Part shown: in pieces, positions 38,898 through 48,720 of the stretch | How the letters are laid out: every line of letters begins with the position of its first letter | Position numbering within the stretch: position 1 is the stretch's first letter | Source: Toxotes chatareus | Taxonomy: Eukaryota > Chordata > Actinopteri > Toxotidae | Direction: 5' to 3' | NCBI GenBank assembly: GCA_016801885.1 | Contig: CM028886.1 | Span: 18,193,866-18,257,865 of the forward strand | DNA length: 64,000 bases | Program-made: the position numbers and the translations under genes | The notes under the pieces: generated by a model | The model's input: the letters and a program-made list of their open reading frames with translations, nothing else | Databases searched by the model: none | What the model was told of the DNA's origin: nothing

Positions 38898-39085
38898 TTG
38901 ATTAATCAATTAATCCCTTTGACGATGAAATGCTATAAAAATGTGAAAAAAATGTTATGTTATTTCCTTTGAAGACAGCCCAAGATGATGTCTTCAAATG
39001 TTTTGTTTTATTCAAACAACAGCCCAAAACCCAAAGATACTTAAGTTTACCATCATGTCTTACAGAGAAAAGCTTTGGACAAAGA
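38898..39085. repeat. Teleost interspersed repeat (TTGATTAATC-type)
   Basis: It starts with the palindromic TTGATTAATCAATTAATC and continues with CCCAAGATGATGTCTTCAAA, TGTTTTGTTT and CCAAAACCCAAAGATAC landmarks. These are familiar from an abundant fish interspersed repeat, probably a DNA-transposon-derived MITE. There is no coding capacity and the copy is diverged. Identification is from remembered landmarks only. Confidence 0.6.
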
Positions 39086-39354
39086 AAAAATAAAATTACT
39101 TTTGCAGGTTTAAACTGTAAAAAATAGAACATCAAACACAAGCACAGACACAAACACATGCACATAGTTGGTATTGAAAAGACAACAAAATACACTACAG
39201 TTGTAATATTCATTGCCTGAAGGTGGCATAATAAAAAAGCTATTACTTACTGTGCACTTTCGGTGCATTTCTTTACTTAATCTGTTTGCACTCTGCACTT
39301 GTTTTGCTATGGAATAGTTTTAGTACTTACTTCAAGGTCCCCTACAGTACTGAA

Positions 39355-39430
39355 GCTTTAGTGTTGCGCCTCACTTGTAAGTCGTTTTGGATAAAAGCGT
39401 CTGCCAAATGAGCAAATGTAAATGTAAAAG
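39355..39430 (+). repeat. SINE/LINE 3'-tail relic
   Basis: The core GGATAAAAGCGTCTGCCAAA is followed by AAATGTAAATGTAA. This is the widespread 3' tail of teleost tRNA-derived SINEs and their partner LINEs. No tRNA-like head with clear A and B boxes is preserved upstream. Confidence 0.7.
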
Positions 39431-42400
39431 TACTTTCCATGTCAGTTCAACCCTGCTGCCCCTGTCATTGCTTTTAGATGCCACAGGTTGGACTGGAAGG
39501 GCAACTGTGCCTGGGTTCAGTTTCTTTGTATCAGTGAATAGCATATCCTTGTTGATGCACTTAAAATCAAAATTGGACCTGGTTTTAAATTGAGAATGGA
39601 CAAATATGAATGAATAGGTGCTTTAATAAATACAGCTCCACAGGCCAGCACCAAAGGCCAATGTACACAGCATGGAACCCTAAAATCAGATGATTACTCA
39701 ATCGATGATTTTTTCAGCATGCACAGTAGAAGCCTGAATGTGTTTTCTCGCCTGAAAAAACACTGTGACCCTGTACGAGAGATCCCATTTTTTTCACTAT
39801 TTTATTCCTAACAGAGGATGCTAGAAAATTTAAAAGCAGCCAAGTCAATTGTTAAATTAACAGCAGTGTAATATTTATGAAGAAATTGATCATTTCCTCA
39901 GCATCTGATCCGAGAGCCTCTCACTGGCAATTGAGATTGTATGGTCCACCTGCCTCGGTCTGTACAGGTCCATATTTTTTTTAGCAAAATGGAGTATGCA
40001 TTCCCCAGAGCTGCCTCCTCAACACTGATAGCAAAATGGAGTAGTTGAGAGTCTAAACAGAAATCTGTTAAACTGTCCCCACCTATCATTTCAGCATTAA
40101 TTGCTGTTGAAATATGCTATGGAATCACAGCAGCCTCCACGAAGCTGCCTTCCTCCTAAATTACCTTCACGTCACCCCACTTTGTTTCCCTGACCATACT
40201 TCACCTCTGCCTGCTCCACTGTCACGTATCAAAACTCCAGATGACAGCCACAGACACAAACAAGAACAGCAGTGGGCACTGTGGAGGAAGATTCAAGAAC
40301 GTACGTGGGTGCGCATGGTTACAGCTTGTAAAGTGAATAATACAGGAAATATAGTTTAGATTACAGAAAAAAACACCCAAATGTATGGATACTATTGTGC
40401 TTCAGTGAACACAGAGGGAATACAGTCAGGTTTAAAATGCAGAAATGTAGTTACTGGTTTATTAGTTCTATCTCACTTAAAATAACTTGCTTTGCTCTAC
40501 GTCTCCATTCCCTCTTAATACCTGTCAGTAAACATAGTTATTGCCCAAATACGATATATCCCAGCTACAATGTGACTGTAAAATTTTCACTTGTCAGGTT
40601 TTCTAGACTTTAACCCCAGCATGAATAAAGCCAAATAAATGCTTACATTTTTTATCAGCAAATATGCCTCCAGACAGTTAACAGAGCCTAATCCCCTCCG
40701 AAAATGGCACCTGAGGTGCAGACAGTCCACCTTGGATCTGTAGCCGTGACTCTGGAACCTGCTTCTCCTTAACCTATTACATTTAATCTCAACAAACTGT
40801 GAGCTATATTTTTTTTCCTGAAGACAAGATATTGCCAATCTCTCTCTCCCCCAAGAGTACTGCTTATATTAAAACTGATACCTGAGACGAACTGACTTAA
40901 TCAGAACCAGCAAACTCTATCCAGCCATATCAGGGATCTGTCAGCACCATCTAAGAGCCTGGCCCAGTCCTAAATCCATGGGCGAGAGGCCAGTGGGTAA
41001 GCTGAGTATAACTTTGGTACACCACTAAAACTATCCAGTGAGAAGTCAGCATTAAAAGAGGCATCAGGAATCCAGGGAGTAAAACTGTTGCTGGTCCTCA
41101 ATCCCAGAAAATACTATGTTATTCTTTCCAGCTGTAGTTGGACCCAAGTGATTCTTCGGGAGACTGCCCAGTGTTTTCTCGCGCTTCTATTCTTCTTCTT
41201 TGGTTGTGGAGATCAAGAACCTGAGGGGCAGTGGGATAATGCCCCGCATTCCCTGTAGATAGTGTGTAATTACACAGACAAATTGTAATCCTGATTAGCC
41301 CTAGCAGCCTTTCCAGCCTGTTTACATAATCACATTGAGAGAAAGTCTTCATCAAGGGCTCAGTGGCCAGATTACTGTCTGGGCAGAACCCACCTGATTA
41401 CCAGCATCAGTCTGTTCACTATCATAAATCGTTCACTGTCATTTGACATGCTGATGTCAATGTGAGAAACAGGCCAGTGCCTGTGCGTGTTCAGTTTGTC
41501 CTCTTGGGTGGTGTCCCTCCAACTCCCCATGACGGTCATGTCCCTTCCTACTTTCCCTCTATCAGGTCACTACTAGCACTGTCCATTAGAAAAATAAGAT
41601 AGAAATTGAAAGTATGAGTGGATTCTGAACTGCAAAGAACCAGAACATTCATCATTTTCAACAAGGAAATATCCTAAAAACTATGAAAAATATAAAGAAA
41701 AGAGCCAGGAAGCTGTGGCCATAACTCCAGTTTAGCATCTTCATTTTCATTTTAATAACATCACCCCTCTTTCCCATGATATAATCCACTGCTTATACAA
41801 GTGTGTCATAAGAATGGGGTGCTCTCAGTTCCGTGGCCGTATTGTTATTGTGAACTTGATTGATCGGTGTCCAATCGATGGTTTCAGTGTGACTGTCAAA
41901 TGAAAAAAATGCAAACGCAGCTCTTGTATTGAAGAGAAGATAAAGGAAAGGGCTCATTGTCAGTGTAAAGGAATTCTGTTTGTATTTGACCCAGGTCTGC
42001 TGCTCTGTATAAAAAATACAACAGTGCCTGAAATTTAGCTTCCTAAATCTGTGTCTGTGTCAAGCAATTTTATTAGTTCCCCGAGGATTAGGTGACACAG
42101 TTGCAGTGGATGTCCTCAGTTGTTTGGTAGTGGACTGCTGCAGTGCGAAAGTATTTTTCATTCAAACATCGCTGTGCAGTGTTATTAATTACAAAGCTTG
42201 CTGAAATTCACTAAACACCATGTCGTGATATGTGTAGAGTTCCAAGAACCAAACAGGTAACTGAGATTATGTAGAGAAAATCAGAAGTGTGCACCGCCCA
42301 CCCCCAGGATCCCGGTTTAAAAATAATCTAATTTCTAGTCAATGAGAAAGCACCTCTGGCTATACAGTGTCGTATTGTCGTACAAACTTTGCTAGTTAGG

Positions 42401-44073
42401 GATCTTTCTTTTTTTTCTTTTTTTTTTGTACAGCATCATTATCTTAGCAGGAGAAGTGAGTCACAGGCCAGATCTAGTAGCTATCTTTTTACTTCTGCAA
42501 GCATTGTGTCAACTGTCAGAGCAGAGGAACAACAGCTGTTCTATGGTTCTTCCTCCTCGCCTTGCTGTGTGTCACTATTTCCTTCGCTCTTTTCCAAGTG
42601 AAGACCAAGGCCCCCTCCTCCTCCTCCTCTGATTCCTCCCTCCCTCTCCAATTCCTGGCTGGCTGGCTCCCTAATAAGTAACAGAACTAGGAGGATTGGC
42701 ACTGGCCTCAAGGTTTGACATTGCCACAATGTGGGTGGTGATGAAACAGCAACCATGCCCGACTCTGCTTGACTCGACTTGGCTCATTCTCGGTGGGCAC
42801 TGGTACTCTGCATGCTGCACATTTCATCCACCCCCAATAGACAGACATGAGAATTACTCACAGGGTGAACAATCTGCATGTAAATTGATATCCGTGAGTG
42901 CCCATACTCAGACACACATATAGGCACTGAACGGATAAACAGCCATGCGCTCACACACACACACAATGTTCCTGAATGCACACACACATACGCACAAGCG
43001 CACTGAGAAGAAAAACATTTTGAGGATTGGTATTGGATTTGCCTTTCTTTTTTTTTTCTTCAGCTTTAATTTTAGTTGGAAATGGGAATTTCCCATACCA
43101 AGTGTGACATTAAATATATGGTGCACAGGGACACACACACAAAAATACAAAAACACACCTACTTATGCACAGTTTTTATAATCAGCATGTAACTCAAATT
43201 GCAAGGAGGCAAGAGATTGATTTTCATTTGTTTTCTGGAAATGTTTAAATGTCAGTGGACAATGGATGAGAACGTGGTAATTGCAGTGTGGCAAATGAGC
43301 AACAATTGCTTTGACTGATTTGAAGCTGTAGTGTGTAAAGAGCATGAATCAAATTACTGTTGGGGAACTAAGGGAAGACAACAGAGGAGGTGAGAGTTAA
43401 ACAAAGTCTAGGAATTTGGTTGCTACAGATCCTCAAAAAGAAGAAGAAGAAAAAAAAACAAGACTATCTTTTTAAAAAGTGAATAAGAAAAGTGGCGTTT
43501 CACTAAAATTTTCATTGGTCTGAATAAATTTACTGATGCATTTAAGACATAAAATGGAACCTCACCAGCTAGAGCGAGTATTTAAATGGACAGACCCTGA
43601 GAAAGAGCCACTGGAATACTAACAAGCCCACCTTACACCTGCCTGCACTGGCAGGTCCGATAAACACCAGTCGACAAATTAGTTCCACACTACTAATCGC
43701 CTCGACCACCCCCCCCCTTTAATGGTTCCAGTAACATTTCTGGCGTGAAACTGGCCTGACGCAGATCCAACCTCAATACTTGAAAACTCGACCCAGAAAA
43801 GAGGAAAATGGCTTTTAGCCTAAATAACTTAGAACCTCTAAACATCCTATAGGAAATCTGCAGTGCATACACTTACGCTTCAACAATTCACTAGTTAGCC
43901 TACTAAGCAAAGCAGCTCACGTAGGCTATTAGAAGAAGCGTAGGCTACCGCAAGAATATCTATTGAGCGACTCAGTCAAAGCCTGCATTGAGCGGCTCCG
44001 TTAAAACTCCATCCAGTAAACCGCGGTAGCCTATTTTGCGCACGTCTGTAAACGTTGAAGCTTTTGATTTGTC

Positions 44074-44122
44074 GCACGCACGTACGCACGCGCGCGCGCG
44101 CGCACACACACACACACACACA
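44074..44122. repeat. Alternating purine-pyrimidine tract (CG)n/(CA)n next to the exon 1 donor
   Basis: CGCACGCACGTACGCACG is followed by about eight CG units and then CA units. It ends 58 bp inside intron 1. The alternation is almost perfect and includes a pure CGCGCG core. Confidence 0.97.
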
Positions 44123-44180
44123 GGCACACGGGCACACTAAGCGCATCAGAAAACACGGAACATGCTGCAGTGGCTCGTAC

Positions 44181-44358
44181 CTTTCACACAAGTGAGCATC
44201 AGTGAAAAGATGAGATTCCAAAAAACAATTCCCGTCCTAATCCTCATCGTTTTGGCTTGAACAAAGTCCCCTCGGCCACATTTAACGCATCTCCTGTTGA
44301 AAACGTCCCGTAGTTCAATAGATCCGTCGTAGTATCCGTCTCTGTAAATCTCCTTCAT
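44181..44358 (-). CDS. csmd3: csmd3 exon 1 (start codon, N-terminal leader and hydrophobic segment)
   Basis: This is the first coding exon of a CUB/sushi multiple-domain gene of CSMD3 type. CSMD proteins are giant neuronal, membrane-anchored proteins. It encodes residues 1-59 plus the first base of Gly60. The start ATG (44358-44356) has A at -3, and the next in-frame upstream stop is TGA at 44436-44434 with no ATG between them. The exon has a basic/acidic N-terminus, a CVKC pair (Cys24, Cys27), basic residues at 36-41 and a hydrophobic segment at about 43-58, ending in TCVKG. From memory, human CSMD3 has the same RRC-KCGR, FWNL and CVKG landmarks at the same spacing; CSMD1 and CSMD2 do not. 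The donor is AAAG|GTACGA, phase 1, and joins exon 2 to give VKG-FIHT. The hydrophobic stretch could be a signal anchor or a long-n-region signal peptide. Confidence 0.93.
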
Positions 44359-44967
44359 GTTCGCACCTAACACATGTAACCTAGAGCCTGTGTTGTCTTT
44401 CTGTAGGGGGTGAAGTAGGCTCCCTTTCCCTTCTCAGAGGAGAGACAGGCAGAGCCGCCCGCCGCGCTATGTCAGCTGATAGGAGAGAAGTGAGCAAGAC
44501 TGAATTTTAGGATAGGACCACAGCAACCTGGAAGAGGGCTCAACCATCTCTGCTGAGAGGGGCATCAAGTGTGAGGATCTCTGGTGGTGCGCTCTTGTAC
44601 CTGCCGTTCAACATCTTTCTCTCTTTCTTTCTTTCTTTTTTAAATCTCTTATAAACCGGCTGAGGGGGGAGAGGAGTCCAGCTTACAATCTGAATGCTGC
44701 CTTTATCGATCGGCAATTGAACCGCGGCAGAGTGAGAGAGAAAAAGGTTGTGAGCTGGGGAGGGGGCGAGGGGGGGGGGGGTGGAGAGGGAGAGCGTCCT
44801 GTGTAAGTATGATGTGGCTGATGTGTGGGTAACAAATCACGAAGTGGGAACAGTGAGGTGTGGGTGGCGAGGGAAGAGGAGGAGGAGGCATGTCTTTATG
44901 GGAAGAATGTAAATCCCGAGAAAGGAATGAACTCTGTTAATGACAGCGTGTGGTTTATGCACGTGTG

Positions 44968-45016
<49 letters not shown>

Positions 45017-45300
45017 TGAGGGAGAGGGAGAGGGTGGGGGTGTTAGCTGAGACTCAAGCACAGGCAGCATCCCGTCCCGAAAGCTGATGAAAGAAATTCG
45101 CCTGGTAGGCAATCCCACCATAACTCTGATTTTCATTTTGGAGATCGAGCGCAGCGGTTATTGGGAGTGATGGGTCTGGGCAATTTGCAATGCAAAGATG
45201 GGATGATGACGGCGCAACGCGCAGCTCGGCTGCAGTGGGGCTCTTCTGCCATCTAGCTTCGGAAGAGTCACCGACCTCAACTTAGTAAAGGGGAGCAGTG
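44359..45300 (-). promoter_or_regulatory. csmd3: csmd3 5' UTR and putative promoter region
   Basis: This is the sequence directly upstream of the csmd3 start codon. On the minus strand it has a GC box (GGGCGG) at about 44454-44459 inside a small GC-rich patch with several CpGs, an E-box (CAGCTG) near 44473, and a TATA-like TATAAGAG at about 44647-44655. It then runs through G- and GA-rich DNA including a poly-GA microsatellite at 44971-45012. An out-of-frame ATG-TGT-TAG lies at 44375-44367. I cannot place the transcription start from sequence alone; the TATA-like site would imply a 5' UTR of roughly 250-270 nt. A second CpG-containing patch at about 45660-45790 could hold more distal promoter sequence. 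Confidence 0.5.
44971..45012. repeat. (GA)n microsatellite upstream of csmd3
   Basis: There are about 21 GA units, roughly 610 bp upstream of the start codon. It lies in the putative promoter and could bind GAGA-type factors or form H-DNA. Confidence 0.97.
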
Positions 45301-46667
45301 AAGTGAGAGGCCGTGATTGCACATAGATGAACATCCTACGGTCTATAAAACATTCAGATAGGGTTTCTTCAAGAGCTTGTTGATTCTAAAACGCGTGGCC
45401 TTGTTTCCCCTTTCTTCTCTGGATTCTTAAAGCTTTCAAATTGCCCAACAAATTAAAGTTTGTGCTGTGTGAGATCAGCAGCTTTGGAAGGAGCCTGGGT
45501 ATCAGCTGAGGTTTGGATCAATTGCGTGCATAGCTTCGGGTTTGAATATTGCCCAATTAATAATTGTAGCTGTAATGACCTCCATAGAAATCAATATCGC
45601 GTGCCTTGGTGTTGGCGAGATTTATAAGCGTGAAGTCAGCAGAGTAGGCTCATGACCCAGAGCCTCTCTTCGTGTTGGAGGAGAAGCCGAAAAGGGCGCT
45701 TCTCAGTGGCCTCCGCAGAGAGAGCTGTCCGTGGTGCTGAACCTTCAAAGCAGAGCGTCTGCTTGTGGTTGCGGCCGCTTTTGAAAGGAAACTGACTTGT
45801 GCTTTCATCTTTCACTAAAACAACAGAGTGTATCGGAAAAATAATGTTTTTTCGTTTATTAATATTTGTATTTCAAACAATTAGTTTCGTTTTTATCCAC
45901 CATGTCCAAGGTTATTTGGCTAGACAGGGTAAATCTCCCACTTCTAGTCTTGTTCTCCCCTGGGAGGAGAAATGGGAGAAAACAGCTTGATCCTGCTCTA
46001 ATCTCATCTAATTATAAGGCAGCAGAGGGCAATGGGATTGTTGTCCTTTGGCCAAATATTCAGAAAACATTATTCAACTGTGGAGGTCAAATGGTGATAA
46101 ATATAGCATTTATAATTGTAATGCCATGAGATTTATTTGGGAATTTTGTGCCGTAAATAGTTGTGGCACTTTGTGTTTTGTGAATTACGTTTTTATTCTT
46201 CATTTATTTGTGGCTTTGCCAACTCAGTGAAATGTATTGTGGCGCTTTGTGAAAACCTCATTTTACATGTTTTCTGTGGGCAGCTAATCTATCTCATTGC
46301 ACTCATACAAAAATGAATCGCTGCCACATGAGCGATAGATTTGTATCCTTGCTCCATTTCTCTGTAGAGTTGTTTATCTCAGTGGTTTATGCAGCAGAAG
46401 AAAACCGCTGCATATCTGCCACTGTGAAGTGGAAGGTCCCTTATTCCCTCTTGGCATCAGAATTCGTCAGGTGGTGGACAGGTCCAGTGGAAGCTGCTGG
46501 GAATGGATTGAGGCACCGGGCAGCTTGTCTTTCCCACTGTAATCGACAGGTGGACCCGGGAGAGTGGGCTTCAGTTGTATTGATGTTTTTTGCCAGCTCT
46601 CTCTTGCTGCTTGATGAGCAATCAGACTGCCTCCTGCCTGATCCTCCTGTTGGTTTTTTTTCCTGCA

Positions 46668-46670
<3 letters not shown>

Positions 46671-46709
<39 letters not shown>
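46671..46709. repeat. (GT)n microsatellite
   Basis: An uninterrupted GT tract of about 19 units. The open frames overlapping it on both strands are artefacts. Confidence 0.97.
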
Positions 46710-46710
<1 letters not shown>

Positions 46711-47135
46711 ATGAGTGTGTCCACCTCTATGTATTAACAATTCACACATGCGAGATTGAACATACAGGCTCTAGCACATGCAGACAAGTTTACGCAAACA
46801 TCTGCAAGCTTCAGCTTATGCTGAAAGGGAATTCATGTGTTGAATGTACTTTTATGCATCAGCCACTGCATCAAGAAGAACAGAAGCTGTCAGCTAACCA
46901 GCCAGATAATCAGCCAGTCAGACTGCTAAAGTGACTGCACCAACTCTGCTTTCCCCTCGGGGACTCAGACTGTTGTACTTGTGAATCTGGGCAGCATGTT
47001 CTGATTAGCAGCAACCACATATGAGGACTGACACCCAGGAAGGTTCCTGTGTTACACAGGGGTCAAAGGTCTCCTGTCTACCCAGAGGGGGCCCTGTGGG
47101 GGGGTTTAGATAGGTGTATGCATACTTTAACATGT

Positions 47136-47157
47136 GTATATATATATATATATATAT
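47136..47157. repeat. (TA)n microsatellite
   Basis: About 11 TA units in the upstream region. Confidence 0.95.
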
Positions 47158-48419
47158 GAACAAGTGCATGCACTTGTGAATAAAAGTGTCAGATTCTTTG
47201 TGTGTACCTAACACGTGTGCCCTTCGGGGATATACACTAAAATGTGTGTGTGTGCCTGTTTGCATGCACACGTGCTGTGATGCCAACTTGGCATACATCT
47301 AAGTTGAAATCTTCATGCCTGGGATATATTTTGTTTGTGTGTATGTGTGTTTATTTGCTGGGGCAAAGTGCAGCTGGTAGGGGGTTGATAGAGTAAGCGC
47401 TGGGGTCGGATTAGCTGGCTTGACATCCCCAGAGGAATGTGTCTGGATCTGGCCTCTCTCACACACTGCCTCTAATCCACTGCTGGGTTCTGCTGCTCCA
47501 TTGCTCTGGGTCTGCTACCTGCAGCACCCAAGGGGCACTGGGAAGGTATAGGCAGGTGAAAGGGGCAGAGGGGAAAAAAATCTGCACATGTGAGAAAGAG
47601 CATTTCAGTTTTTGTGTATGTCTCTTGTAGGGCTCAAATAAGATGTTTCAAATAAAACTTTGAAACTTAAGGAGTCCAGATAAATGTCTATTCTCCATGG
47701 TGTGTTCTTCATGCTATTTTATATTTAAATGAATTCAGCCACTATGCTTGTGTGGATAATTTTTGGTCCATTCCAGTGCTTGGAGATGATGGCCCCTCGG
47801 TGAATAATGATGGAATTAGAGAAAATAAGAGACGGGGAGGCGGGGTTGGAAATAGAGGTGGGCTTTTCCCTTTGTGCAAAATCAAATGTGCAGTGTAATG
47901 TAACATAGATCTTATAATTATGCAAAAGTATACCTTCATGCCGTATCCTGTAGCAGATTACATGGTGGTGTACTGACAAAAATATGCATTGACAGTTTCA
48001 CTGACATGCCTGGCAAGATCATCGTCAATGCGATGCTAGTATTTTAGCTCAGGGCAACACTCTGAGCTATGAGTCATGGCAAATGGTTCAGTCTGAATAA
48101 ATATGGATTAAAAAGTGACATCAAAACCATTTTTGATCCATTTTTAGTCTAAGAAATGCTTCATAACATATGAATTACACAATATTTTGCCTTTCCCCAA
48201 AGTGACCCATTGCATATACATACACTGATTCATCTCACTCTCCTTTTTCTGAAAACCTATCACCTTTATCTTATTACTATATGTGGTTTTACCACACTCT
48301 GCTATCTTTTCCTCATTAGGTTTTATATAGGTTTCAGTCAGATCCCTGCAGACTGAGCCTGCCCATGTGCTTTGTTCACATGTCTGACATTAAACATCCT
48401 TAAACCTTTTATCTTCTGA

Positions 48420-48720
48420 GGAAAAGTCTGACATAGTAGAGAAAGAGGGAGAGGGAGGGGAGAACAAGGACTTGAGAGAGAACAAGGGTTAAAAGTATTG
48501 ATTGAGGAATGGTGGCGAGAGATAGAAAACAGATGTGAGTTATAGAGAGTGAAAGAAAGACAGAGCAGGACAAACAGGCAAAAGGAGGGTAGGGTGAGGA
48601 TGAATCGAGGTTGTTGGAACTGAATACAGAGGAATAGAGACAGATGGAGGAGAGGAGCAAGGGTAAAGCATTATAATAAGCAAGTGAAAAAATAGATATG
48701 AGGAGCACAGAAGCCAGAGC
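48420..48720 (+). repeat. Purine-rich tract
   Basis: About 300 bp of GA-rich sequence upstream of csmd3. Minus-strand Ser/Leu-rich open frames here are artefacts of composition. Confidence 0.75.

Larger units (their letters stand above)
29623..44180 (-). other. csmd3: csmd3 intron 1
   Basis: This is a 14.6-kb first intron with donor GTACGA (44180-44175) and acceptor TTCGTTCCAG (ending 29623). It contains several teleost interspersed repeats (32.2, 32.6, 35.9 and 38.9-39.4 kb), a 20-bp A-run at 30032-30051, a pyrimidine-rich tract at 33.4-33.7 kb and a CG/CA alternating tract next to the donor. CNE-like blocks near 31.0, 34.9 and 41.3 kb are discussed as findings. No further coding exon was recognised. 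Confidence 0.85.

Noticed and set aside
46313..46934. Overlapping frames on both strands around a GT microsatellite
   Set aside because: Low-complexity Val-Cys/Thr-His repeats and no domain. The surrounding DNA may be regulatory but not coding.
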